The notes under the pieces were generated by a model, which worked only from the letters and a program-made list of their open reading frames with translations, was not told where the DNA came from and did not search any database. Shown piece after piece: positions 11,762 through 21,849 of a stretch of DNA of 64,000 bases. How positions within the stretch are numbered: position 1 is the stretch's first letter; every line of letters begins with the position of its first letter. The DNA is from Palaemon carinicauda. Its lineage: Eukaryota > Arthropoda > Malacostraca > Decapoda > Palaemonidae. Both the position numbers and the translations under genes were made by a program. Location: contig NC_090725.1 of assembly GCF_036898095.1 (NCBI RefSeq), positions 323,107,949 through 323,171,948 of the forward strand. The letters run 5' to 3'.

Positions 11762-14313
11762 ATGCGCACCTGTCCTGGATTACCCGACCGCCCCTGCGGA
11801 ACATTTATGTCGGCGGTCGAGACAAACCCTCACATCCTTTGCCCTTACTGTAGAGGTCAACAGTGTGATAGTAATAATAAGCGGTGAGTGTAGGGAGTGG
11901 TCTACCTCCCAGTGGGAGAGGTTTTCTCGCCGACGTAAGACGAAATCCAGACGGGATATTTCTTCTTCGAAGGTTTCTTTGAAAAGAGAAAAACCCAAGG
12001 ACCTTCTTCCGTTGCCCAAACCTCCTCCGAAGCTCCCACTCGATCGGTCTCTCGCGAGAGACCGTCGAGTGGTAGCGTTGACCATGGTTCTGTTTTCCAA
12101 GCTCGAGGTTCGAGAGATGGCGTTGCCTCCCCTAGCGAGGCAGCTCCACCTCTTCCCCCGGGGGAGGATTTGTCATTAACAAATCTTTTTCAGCTTTGGT
12201 CTTACTTGGGGCTTGAGGGTTCGCCCTCCAAGGAAGCACTTCTTGACTACATCCGATTGGGTGCCGCTGTCAAGCAATTGCAGACTTTGGCAGAGGTTGA
12301 TCCTCTGTCAATTGTTGACGTTGTGGTGTCAGAGGTATCCAATGCGGTATCACTTACAGAGACTCCTCTTCAGAGGACTGCAGGAGGTCAGCTTGCTGAT
12401 CCAACGGCCCCCAGAGGGCGCTTCCGTCGCAAGGCTCGCCTTCCTCTTCGCCAGAGAGGCCTTCCTTCATCGTTGCAGTCCGCCGCAGAGGAGCCTCGCC
12501 AGCGTTCACCGACTGTTCCTGCTATGGTCCTGGACCTCTCAGCGGATCGTTCGCGATCTCCTTCGGTGGAAGGTCGTCCTTTCAAAGGGCACGCCGACCT
12601 TCCACCCGACAGACCTGCTGACCTGCTGTCGCCGTTCCTGGAAGCTGATGCGCTTTGCGCGCCCATGAAACCTGACTACCATGCTCGTCTGGTATCGATC
12701 CCTATTTCGGGGCATCATGGGCGTACGTGCCATCGCGCGCATACGTCCCTTACGTGCCATGATGGGCATGCACGCGAACGTTCTCCTGTGTGGCAGGCTT
12801 TGCCCGAGGTAGCGCGCCACTACGCGCCAACGCGCTCCTACGCGTCAGCACTCGCCAACGCGCCAGCGCTCTCCTGCGCACCAGCGCTCTTCTCCTGCCC
12901 GCCCACGATCTTCGGATCTGGGAGCTGTAGGGAAGTCAAAGACTTTGCCTACACACCAGCGCTCGCCAACCCGCCGACTGCTGTCTCCAGTGCGCCATCC
13001 CTCGCCTGCGCGGGATCGCGCGTGTTCACCTGCTCGCGCCCACGAGGATACGCGCGGGCGCCCATCCTCTCCTACAGTTACGCGCCACCATACTGACGCG
13101 CGCTCGCAAGATGCGCGCCCATGCGCACAGGCTCCGACTGCGCGCCTGCGCTCCAGGGGTATCTCTCCTTCGTGCGTGCGCCTTACAACATCTTCTGGGG
13201 TGCGCGAACTCAAGCCTGCACGCCCACGTGTCCAATGACCTGATCCTTACATTCATCTCCGCGTGCGCAATCAGCCTTCTGCGCACTCTCCTGTGAGCCC
13301 ACAGTCTCCCGTGCGCGCTCCTACACGCCCTCACAATCGCCCGCGCGCCCTCACAATCGCCCGCGCGCCCTCACAATCGCCCGCGCGCCCTCACAATCGC
13401 CCGCGCGCCCTCACAATCGCCCGCGCGCCCTCACAATCGCCCGCGCGCCCTCACAATCGCCCGCGCGCCCTCACAATCGCCCGCGCGCCCTCACAATCGC
13501 CCGCGCGCCCTCACAATCGCCCGCGCGCCCTCACAATCGCCCGCGCGCCCTCACAATCGCCCGCGCGCCCTCACAATCGCCCGCGCGCGCCCTCACAATC
13601 GCCCGCGCGCCCTCACAATCGCCCGCGCGCCCTCACAATCGACAATCGCCCGCGCGTCACAATTCCCCATCGCGCGACTACCTACGTCCTTCCCAGGAAG
13701 GAGTCGAAGGACTCAAAGACTGTGCCAAAATCCTCGACGAGACTTAGGACAGAGCCAGCTAGTCACTCAGAGAACGTCCGCGAATCTCCCCAAGAAGAGC
13801 GTTTGGGGACAGGAGACTTCGCTGCAAGTCCGACATCTGGAGGAGAACTACAAGAGTCAGAGCATGCATTTTGGCAGGTCCTGACTCTTATGAGGGCTCT
13901 CAATGGGTTTGCCGACCCAGAGATTCCCCCTCGAGAGGGCAAAGACACAGTCTTGGCCTGCGTATTTGGCACTCAAAAACCTTCTAAGGCCAGTACTGCT
14001 CTGCCCTGGTCTCAGGGGATTAAGAGTACCAGGGACTAGATCGCTGTCCAGCTCTCTTGAGTTTGCCGCCTCCAACCGTTCCAGTGCCAGCAACAAGCTT
14101 CTCCCACCTCGTCGCGTACATCTGAGGAGGTACTTCGAGATCTTGGAGGAGCCTTGTTTTGCTCTTCCTCTCCACCATTCTTTGGAAGAGCTTACCAGGG
14201 GAGTCCCTCTTGAGAGAGACTCCAACAGGCACGTATCATTCTCGGCCGCAGAGATCCTTAACCAGGAGAAGGTTGCGAAGTGTGCTATGCAAGCCACTTT
14301 GTGGCTGGATATC
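11762..14313 (+). pseudogene. Gag of DIRS copy B, first part (split by the LTR element)
   Basis: An ATG at 11762 opens a Cys-rich N-terminus with C4, C12, C27, C30 and C35. A shift at about 11880-11890 interrupts it before CREW, after which a basic stretch continues in another frame. A 308-residue ORF at 12170-13096 starts with a leucine-rich helical segment and becomes Arg/Ser/Pro rich. A 20-bp minisatellite (13328-13650) breaks the frame, and Gag reading resumes at about 13950-14313 (RYFEILEEPCFALPLHHSLE) where the LTR element cuts it. Family D has a similar start with the same Cys spacing. The product would be the nucleic-acid-binding structural protein of the element. Confidence 0.75.
13328..13650. 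repeat. 20-bp GC-rich minisatellite inside DIRS copy B gag
   Basis: About 16 head-to-tail copies of a 20-bp unit (CCCTCACAATCGCCCGCGCG) are nearly identical, with one 2-bp variant near 13585. Because 20 is not a multiple of three, the three frames alternate and give a 20-residue period (ARAPSQSPARPHNRPRALTI). It lies in the Arg/Ser/Pro-rich part of Gag, where copy C carries different repeats. Confidence 0.95.
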
Positions 14314-14317
14314 TGGT
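14314..14317. repeat. Target site duplication TGGT, left copy
   Basis: TGGT lies directly before the LTR and is repeated at 19479-19482. Removing the element and one copy restores a Gag sequence aligned to copy A near 300-330. Confidence 0.9.
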
Positions 14318-14836
14318 TGTGGCGGGATGTTGCAAAATAACCCCACACCCTTGAATCTTACTTACTGACAATTGTCTCCTCAACACATACTTTCCCCTTA
14401 CTTAATCATAAACTGGACTCTTGAACAAAAAGGACATAAAAACCAACCATAACATAACCTTAAAACTATATTTCTTAAAACTTAAAATAAATCATAAACC
14501 ATCCACATTCAAAATAAATACTTTAAACTAATCAAAACTTAACACTTAAACTAATCAAAACTTAACACTTTAAACTAATCAAAATTTAACACTTTAAACT
14601 AATCAAAACTTAACACTAAATATATAATAACCAAATCACCATTCATATAAAACCCTAACAAAACTTAACACTAAACCACACACCAACACCAAAATATGTA
14701 TTTTTATATATATTTTATGGACACCAACACAAAGCCGACAGTCTTTTACGGCAACTACCACAATCACAGCTTTTTAAATAACAGATTAAACTGTGTGGCA
14801 ATTTGCCACAACTGCCTCGCTGAATCGGTTGGTAGT

Positions 14837-14853
14837 CATCATCCTCATCATCC

Positions 14854-14889
<36 letters not shown>
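14837..14889. repeat. (ATC)n microsatellite in the LTR
   Basis: An ATC/CAT tract interrupted by CCT units. The other LTR carries a longer version at 18717-18795. Confidence 0.95.
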
Positions 14890-15468
14890 ACAATCCAAAT
14901 ACAAAGGCCAGGTCATCATTGGTTCAGCAATCCAAAAGTGCAGTCCAACACAATCAAGTACAGGCCCGGTCATCAACAATCGTGGTCCAAAAGAGCAGTC
15001 CCAACAAAATCCTTTATTACAGGCCTGGTCAGCAACAATAAATCAACTCTCAAAAAACAATCTCTCCAAAGGAGTTAGTCTCACCAAGGAGGAATCACGG
15101 CCTGCCAATATAAAAAAAGAAAAACACTTACGAACACTTCTAGCTAACTGAACTATCGCACTATAATCAAAGATAAATAATAAATTGTTCCTATCATTCA
15201 CAATCACAACAAGCAAAGATAAACAAAACTGTACTTAAAAACTGTTGAAATATATAACAACTTCCACGCTGGTAATAAATAATAGTCAAATCGTAATCCA
15301 GCACTCACAAACGGAACTGCCTCAAGTTGCAGTCTAATAAAAAAAGCATTCGCTCCGAAACATTCACCACTGTCGTAACCTAACTTGAAACATAAACAAC
15401 CAATCTCATTTATACCAAGTCTTTCTCACCACAAACGATCGATACACTAACTACTTTCGCTCGCTAAC

Positions 15469-15470
<2 letters not shown>

Positions 15471-15547
<77 letters not shown>
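15471..15547. repeat. (CT)n microsatellite near the LTR end
   Basis: An uninterrupted CT tract of about 75 bp, at the same relative place as the one in the other LTR (19342-19434). Confidence 0.97.
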
Positions 15548-15549
<2 letters not shown>

Positions 15550-15599
15550 ATTTGGCAAAAGAAAAAAAAGAAAAAAAGAAAACAAATTAATCCTCCACA

Positions 15600-15612
15600 T
15601 TCCTCCCCCCTT
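15600..15612 (-). promoter_or_regulatory. Polypurine tract of the LTR element
   Basis: The minus strand reads AAGGGGGGAGGAA directly before the 3' LTR. This is where a plus-strand primer for DNA synthesis is expected. Confidence 0.8.
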
Positions 15613-15629
15613 ACTTTGCCAAATCTGTC

Positions 15630-16340
15630 TCACACAAAACTTAACAATATTTTTTTCATTACCCAGTCGCAGTCGGGAACGGGACCTCTACTCAGAGTAA
15701 CTGGGCCTCCATATACTCTCTCATTCACTTCTTCCTTATCACAATCATTCGCTACATTAACACTATTCCTATCTAAATCCCTATCATCTAATACATCATG
15801 TACAATCATATCTACCTCGTTTTCATCTGGCCCTAAGATTACACTCATTTCTGTAAACAGTTCATCCATTTCATCAAAAACATTCTTAACTTTAGCAAAA
15901 GATTCATTCATACTACTAATCATTCTCCTATCTCTCACTCTCGCATTCGTCATCCTTTCTTTTACATCACCTAAGGAAAAGCCACACACACTATAGGTAT
16001 CATTCATACTCAGCAATGATTCATCTGTATTAACACATTTATCTTCCATACACACTTGCACATTTACACCCTTGTCATACTTATTTCTATTGTCACTTTT
16101 ACTTATAAAATTTTCCCTTTTTTCATCCTTACTTAAAACTTTCAAACGCCTCTTTTTCCTATATTCAACTAACACTAATTGTTTATTTTCCAGCCCTAAC
16201 TTTTCATGGATACTAGATTCATACTTGCTCATTTCCAACCAATTATTCATCCCATTCTCACAAACATTGATCCTATTCCTTCCACACACACAAGAGGACT
16301 CGCCCAGCTGAACCCTCTTACACTCTAGTTTCCCGAACAT
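15630..16340 (-). CDS. 236-residue ORF downstream of Gag in the LTR element, function unknown
   Basis: This uninterrupted minus-strand ORF overlaps the end of Gag by 16 bp in another frame and stops just before the polypurine tract. It is acidic and Cys-containing at the start (SCVCGRNRINVCENG), with many Asp/Glu and a C-terminal GGPVTLSRGPVPDCDWV. I see no protease DSG/DTG, YxDD or integrase motif. Position and overlap fit a pol frame from which the enzyme domains were deleted, leaving its ends fused; that is inference. It has stayed open while Gag has a stop and a frameshift. Confidence 0.55.
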   Translation of the reverse strand: MFGKLECKRVQLGESSCVCGRNRINVCENGMNNWLEMSKYESSIHEKLGLENKQLVLVEYRKKRRLKVLSKDEKRENFISKSDNRNKYDKGVNVQVCMEDKCVNTDESLLSMNDTYSVCGFSLGDVKERMTNARVRDRRMISSMNESFAKVKNVFDEMDELFTEMSVILGPDENEVDMIVHDVLDDRDLDRNSVNVANDCDKEEVNERVYGGPVTLSRGPVPDCDWVMKKILLSFV

Positions 16341-18120
16341 CCTGGCTGATTTACTCCCTTCTTCCTACATACCCTAGCTACATGCCCATCTGCACCACAT
16401 TCAGTACACTTACCCCGTGGCTCCTTGCACATTCCAGCATAATGACCAGCCTTACCACAATTGCCGCAAATCACATTTGTACGATTACTCCGGCATCCAC
16501 TCGCTATGTGCCCAGTCATACCACACCGATAACATTTTATCCCTTTCTCGTTCTTGCACTCACTAATTCTATGCCCTACCTCACCACATCCAAAACATGC
16601 ACCTAGAGCCCATCTACATTCATTCTTCTTATGACCTTCCTTTCCACACCTATAACACTTTTCATTACGGACACGACTATCTGACATACCTCGATGCGTA
16701 CTAACACTCCTATCCCTCCAAACCTGATTCCCTTGCCTAAACCCTTCATTTGTCCTTACAGGTATTCCCACATTACTCGCCTTAACACTCCTATCTACTA
16801 CACTATCAGCTACCCTCATCGGTCCTCTCATAACAGCATCTCTAAAACTAACAAATTCTGGCACACTTTCCTCCATTCCACTTCTTACACTCACAGATTT
16901 ACTTTCTTTCATACATCTATCTAACTCGTAATCCTCAACTATCTCTAAGATATCATCCCATGTCAATCTTTCTTTCGTCCACCTCATTTTCTCCTTCCGT
17001 TTCAAATTAACAAACTCAGCAACATTTTCGGGTACAGTAGCCAAAAACTTCCTCATTAACTCCTTATTCTCATTTATACCTTCATCCCCATACTTCTTCC
17101 TAGCTTAAGTTTCCAACCTACATACATACATCGATATCGCTTCTCCTGCATTCATCCGTGCTTCATCAAAATTATTCTTACGCTTATACCTAACACTCCC
17201 TTTCATACGTTTTACCTGCTCAATTATTCTCTTTTTCACACTTTCATAATCAACGTCACCTACACTCATTATCACTCCATACATCGTCAACAAATACCCA
17301 GTTAAATATTCTCCTAACTCCCTAGCCCAAACTCTTTTACTATCACCATACTTATCCTGACAATACCTCTCATACTCCTTGAAAAATTCATATACATCCC
17401 TACTACTATGCTCATTGAACCTTTCACACCGAGGTACCTCTCTCATAAACACAGTCTTACACACATCACGTTCATTCTCGCTGCTATCATCACTGCTACC
17501 TTCCTTCTTGTTTCCTACTTCCTCGCTAGAATATAAGGAATCTAATTCCACAGTCATACTCCTATCCTTGATCATACTCTTCCTAGCCCTTTTCTTACTC
17601 GCCACTTTCACCCATTCACGATCGTCCTTGCTATCGGCCTGATACTTTTTCTTCTCTTTCTTCACATCACTTTTACCTTCTCATGATTCCTATCACATTT
17701 CTGTTCATCCTTACTATGCCTTATTCCCTTATCTTCAATCTCACTATCACTATCACTTCCTTTCCCATTATCACTAACTTTAGCCTTCTCATCCACTATC
17801 AACCCATTACCCTAAGCTGAGGACACTCCTCCGACTGCACCTTCACCCATTATAGTTTTCATCATCCCCATGACTTGCCCCATCATAGCTTCCAATCGGT
17901 TCTCCATTCGTTCCTCATTCTCTTTCATCCTCATCTCAACACATTCTTCCACTCTCTCTACAGTTCCCCTTAACTCCCTAAGCTCCTTCTGCATTGCCTC
18001 ATTCTCCCAGTTCAACCTCTCATTCTCTACTAGCAACCTCTCTTTCTCAACTATCAACATCTGCTCTCGTTCTGTATAATGCCACAATTCCTCCTCCAAA
18101 GCCTTTAATTTACCTTCCAT
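16325..18120 (-). pseudogene. Gag of the LTR element: coiled coil, capsid-like region, five CCHC zinc knuckles
   Basis: The ATG at 18120 opens a ~100-residue coiled coil (heptads of Leu, Glu and Lys, 18120-17814) ending in TAG at 17812-17814. An acidic linker follows. A shift near 17665 leads into a capsid-like region (17665-17105), then a TAA stop. In the same frame the protein continues to 16325 with five CCHC knuckles of form CX2CX4HX4C: CYRCGKEGHKKNEC, CFGCGEVGHRISEC, CYRCGMTGHIASGC, CGNCGKAGHYAGMC and CTECGADGHVARVC. Most retroelement Gags have one to three knuckles. It would package RNA but needs at least three lesions repaired. Confidence 0.85.
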
Positions 18121-18196
18121 TTTTCTTCAACCTTAATCTAATTTCTTATCCTATCAGTCCTTCGTCAAAGAGTCCAGCTTCAATCCCACCTCGGCA

Positions 18197-18214
18197 GTCC
18201 CTGATCGGGCGCCA
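18197..18214 (-). promoter_or_regulatory. Primer binding site, tRNA-Lys-like
   Basis: Six bases inside the LTR, the minus strand reads TGGCGCCCGATCAGGGAC. It matches the site complementary to the 3' end of animal tRNA-Lys(UUU) at 17 of 18 positions, as I recall that tRNA. It confirms minus-strand orientation. Confidence 0.82.
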
Positions 18215-18716
18215 AAATAATGTGGCGGGATGTTGCAAAACATCCCCCACACCCTTGAATCTTTCTTACTGACAATTGTCTCCTCAACACATACTTTCCC
18301 CTTACTTTATCATAAACTGGACTCTTGAACAAAAAGGACATAAAAACCAACCATAACATAACCTTAAAACTATATTTCTTAAAACTTAAAATAAATCATA
18401 AACCATCCACATTCAAAATAAATACTTTAAACTAATCAAAACTTAACACTTTAAACTAATCAAAATTTAACACTTTGAACTAATCAAAACTTAACACTAA
18501 ATATATAATAACCAAATCACCATTCATATAAAACCCTAACAAAACTTAACACTAAACCACACACCAACACCAAAATATGTATTTTTATATATATTTTATG
18601 GACACCAACACAAAGCCGACAGTCTTTTACGGCAACTACCACAATCACAGCTTTTTAAATAACAGATTAAACTGTGTGGCAATTTGTCACAACTGCCTCG
18701 CTGAATCGGTTGGTAG

Positions 18717-18725
18717 TCATCATCC

Positions 18726-18794
<69 letters not shown>

Positions 18795-18795
18795 A
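18717..18795. repeat. (ATC)n microsatellite in the LTR
   Basis: About 79 bp of nearly pure ATC repeat. It is longer than its partner at 14837-14889. Confidence 0.95.
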
Positions 18796-19338
18796 CAATC
18801 CAAATACAAAGGCCAGGTCATCATTGGTTCAGCAATCCAAAAGTGCAGTCCAACACAATCAAGTACAGGCCCGGTCATCAACAATCGTGGTCCAAAAGAG
18901 CAGTCCCAACAAAATCCTTTATTACAGGCCTGGTCAGCAACAATAAATCAACTCTCAAAAAACAATCTCTCCAAAGGAGTTAGTCTCACCAAGGAGGAAT
19001 CACGGCCTGCCAATATAAAAAAAGAAAAACACTTACGAACACTTCTAGCTAACTGAACTATCGCACTATAATCAAAGATAAATAATAAATTGTTCCTATC
19101 ATTCACAATCACGACGAGCAAAGATAAACAAAACTGTACTTACTGTTGAAATATATAATAACTTCCACGCTGGTAATAAATAATAGTCAAATCGTAATCC
19201 AGCACTCACAAACGGAACTGCCTCAAGCTGCAGTCAAATAAAGAAAGCATTCGCTCCGAAACATTCACCACTGTCATAACCTAACTTAAAACATAAACAA
19301 CCAATCTCATTTATACCAAGTCTTTCTCACCACAATCG

Positions 19339-19341
<3 letters not shown>

Positions 19342-19434
<93 letters not shown>
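19342..19434. repeat. (TC)n microsatellite in the LTR
   Basis: About 93 bp of pure TC repeat. The partner tract in the other LTR is about 75 bp. Confidence 0.97.
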
Positions 19435-19435
<1 letters not shown>

Positions 19436-19478
19436 ATTTGGCAAAAGAAAAAAATAAAACAAAAATTAATCCTCCACA

Positions 19479-19482
19479 TGGT
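19479..19482. repeat. Target site duplication TGGT, right copy
   Basis: Identical to 14314-14317 on the other side of the LTR element. Confidence 0.9.
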
Positions 19483-20009
19483 TAGGGACTTAGGTATCCT
19501 GATACGCGCTGAGGACTTCTCCAAAGAACGTACCAGGAAAGCTATGTAGACGTTCCTCCTCTCAGGCACTCACACGATCGAGTTTCTGGCCCACCAAGTC
19601 TCGAACTTGTGGGCGTACACCATCCTGAAACGTCGGGATGCGGTGGCTGAGAGGTTCCATCAGAAGGTCCCTAGCACCGAGATAAATAGGCTCAGGCATT
19701 CTTCCTTGGAAGGAACGAACCTATTTGAGCCTAAGGATGTGGAACAGGCTGCTGAGAGGTGGAGGAAGTCCCACCAAGACTCCCTCCTGCATTGGGCTTT
19801 GACATCCAAGCCCTATAAGCCTCCAGCACCCCAGCAGTCCTGTCCTACCAAGACCACGAAACCGATGGTAGCAGTGAAGACAGTGGTGTCTAAGCCTTTT
19901 CCTGTCAAGGACAGGAAAGGCAAAAAGTCCTCCAGGGGAGGTAAGAATCCTAGAGGGAGCAGCCGAGGCTGCAAATGCTAGGATAGGCAGTCCCTCTGCA
20001 GGTCCACCA
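19483..20009 (+). pseudogene. Gag C-terminal part of DIRS copy B (after the LTR element)
   Basis: Gag resumes in alignment with copy A: TIEFLAHQVSNLWAYTILKR, then EPKDVEQAAERWRKS, and the basic tail GKKSSRGGKNPRGSSRGCK. A stop lies at about 19545 and another closes the frame at 19979-19981. Together with 11762-14313 it forms the whole Gag of copy B. Confidence 0.8.
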
Positions 20010-21840
20010 GTGGGGGGATACCTCCAAAGTTGCGCAGACAGGTGGCAGCAACTCGGGGGCCGATTTCTGGACGATTTCCGTAATCAGTTAGGGATATCGG
20101 GTCCCGTTCACAACATCTCTACCTCCCCTGACGACGAATCCAGTGTCGTTGAGCTCCCTTGCCGTGGTATCAGCAAGGAGGCAAGCCCTTCGGGCAGAAG
20201 TCCAGACCCTGTCGAAGAAGGGTGCTCTTCAAGAGGTCCTCGACGGGTCCCCAGGCTTCTTCAGTCGACTCGTTCTTGTAAAGAAGGCGTCTGGAGGCTG
20301 GAGACCAGTCATCGACCTCTCGGCTCTGAACAAGTTTGTAAAATAAAACTCCGTTCAGCATGGAGACCGCAGACACGGTCAGACTAGCAGTGAGACCACA
20401 AGACTTCATGTGTACACTGGATCTGAAGGACGCGTACTTCCAGATCCCAGTCCATCCGTCTTCAAGGAAGTACTTAAGATTCAGCCTAGACAACAAGGAG
20501 TACTAGTTCAAGGTTCTGTGTTTCGGTCTCCACAGCACCACAGGTTTTCACCAGTGTGTTCACCCTAATATCTTCGTGGGCACACAGGATCAGCATCCGT
20601 CTCCTCCGTTATCTGGCTGATCCTAGCAGACTCCATGTCATCCCTTCTTCAACACCGGGACAATCTTCTGGGACTTTGCCAGGTTCTGGGGATCATGGTA
20701 AATCTCGAGAAGTCCTTTCTGCTTCCCACTCAAAGACTGGTATACCGAGGCATGATTTTAGACACCAATCTCCACAAAGCCTTCCCATCATATGACAGGA
20801 TAGCAAGGCTGAGGAAGGTCGCAAGCCCTTTTCTCAGACGAGTAGAACTTCCAGCCCAATCGTGGTTACGTCTCCTCGGTCACCTTTCATCTTTGGCTCG
20901 TCTAGTTCCCAACGGTCGCCTCAGGATGAGATCCCTCCAGTGGCAACTCAAGTCCCGGTGGAATCAAGGCTATGATTCCCCGGACGTCATGATCCCTATG
21001 GGACCTGCGGAACGGACCGACCTCCAGTGGTGGTGATAGACGAGAACCTACGAAGAGGAGTGGATCTTCTCGTCCTCCCCCCGGATTTGATGCTGTTTTC
21101 AGATGCCTCAAAGAAATGGTGGGGGCCCACGTACTGCACCACACGACCTCAGGCCTGTGGTCAGAATCAGAAAAGTGCCTCCATATGAATCTTCTAGAGA
21201 TGAAGGCCGTCTTTTTGGCCCTTCAACAGTTCCAACAATACCTGGCGGGTCACTCTGTGGTGGTGATGATCGACAACACCACAGTAGTGGCTTACATCAA
21301 CAAACAAGGAGGTACCTTTTCGAAACAGCTATCCCATCTTGCAGTAGAGATACTGAGATGGACTGAAGTCCACTCGATTCCACTATCGGCACGTTTCATT
21401 CCAGGCAAGAGGAATGTGCTCACCGACAATCTGAGGAGAGCATCTCAGATAGTGAGTACCAAGTGGTCTTTGGATCATCTAGTAGCCAACAAAGTCCTGA
21501 CTTTGTGGGGTTCTCCGACTGTGGATCTGTTCGCAACAGCTCTGAACTTCAAGCTTCCACTGTACTGCTCCCCATTCCCGGATCCCAAGGCTCTCTGGCA
21601 AGATGCCTTCCAACAACGGTGGGACAACATCGACGTTTACGCCTTTCCCCCGTTCTGTCTGATGAGGAGGGTGCTCAACAAGACCAGAACATCGGTCAAT
21701 CTTTCGATGACCCTCATAGCTCCGCTATGGCATCACGCGGAATGGTTTCCGGACCTTCTGCAACTCCTAACAGAGCTACTGAGAGAGCTCCCTCCACGAC
21801 ACAATCTACAGTACTCAGACAACCACATGCCAACATCTTC
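20010..21840 (+). pseudogene. Reverse transcriptase and RNase H of DIRS copy B; YLDDW deleted
   Basis: The RT N-terminus is readable at 20143-20346 (VKKASGGWRPVIDLSALNKF). The DAYFQIPVHPSSRKY motif follows at about 20420-20470. At 20611-20620 the motif C region reads YLADPSRL. Against copy A, 8 bp are missing between two CTGG repeats, which removes both catalytic Asp codons and shifts the frame. RNase H is open at 21116-21853 (EMKAVFLAL, IDNTTVVAYINKQGG, NVLTDNLRRA). The last motif has changed from NVLADSLSRA. This RT could not polymerise. Confidence 0.87.
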
Positions 21841-21849
21841 CACAAGGCT

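Larger units (their letters stand above)
14318..15599 (-). repeat. LTR (3' LTR in element orientation)
   Basis: It begins TGTGGCGGGATG and ends CCTCCACA on the plus strand. It contains four copies of a ~24-bp unit TTAAACTAATCAAAACTTAA (about 14522-14620), an (ATC)n tract and a (CT)n tract. The plus-strand ORF with a His run at 14696-15151 lies wholly inside the LTR and is translated ATC repeat, so I do not count it as a gene. Confidence 0.93.
14318..19478 (-). mobile_element. LTR retrotransposon with Gag only (TR-GAG-like), minus strand, nested in DIRS copy B
   Basis: It is 5161 bp with two LTRs (1282 and 1258 bp) that begin TG and end CA, a 4-bp target duplication, a primer binding site and a polypurine tract. 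Coding is on the minus strand: Gag (18120-16325) and a 236-residue ORF (16340-15630). The internal region is only 2.6 kb. I see no protease, reverse transcriptase, RNase H or integrase, so it must depend on enzymes from another element. The LTRs differ mainly by repeat copy number and a few bases, pointing to a fairly recent insertion. Confidence 0.92.
18221..19478 (-). repeat. LTR (5' LTR in element orientation)
   Basis: It begins TGTGGCGGGATG and ends CCTCCACA. Against the other LTR it has three instead of four copies of the 24-bp unit, longer (ATC)n and (CT)n tracts and a few substitutions. Transcription should start here on the minus strand; I could not place a promoter with confidence. 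Confidence 0.93.

Noticed and set aside
14696..15151. ORF with a long poly-His run, repeated at 18577-19056
   Set aside because: Both lie wholly inside the LTRs, and the His run is translated (ATC)n/(CAT)n microsatellite.
15451..15633. ORFs with RERERE runs (also at 19327, 58024 and 62752)
   Set aside because: Translated (GA)n/(CT)n microsatellites.
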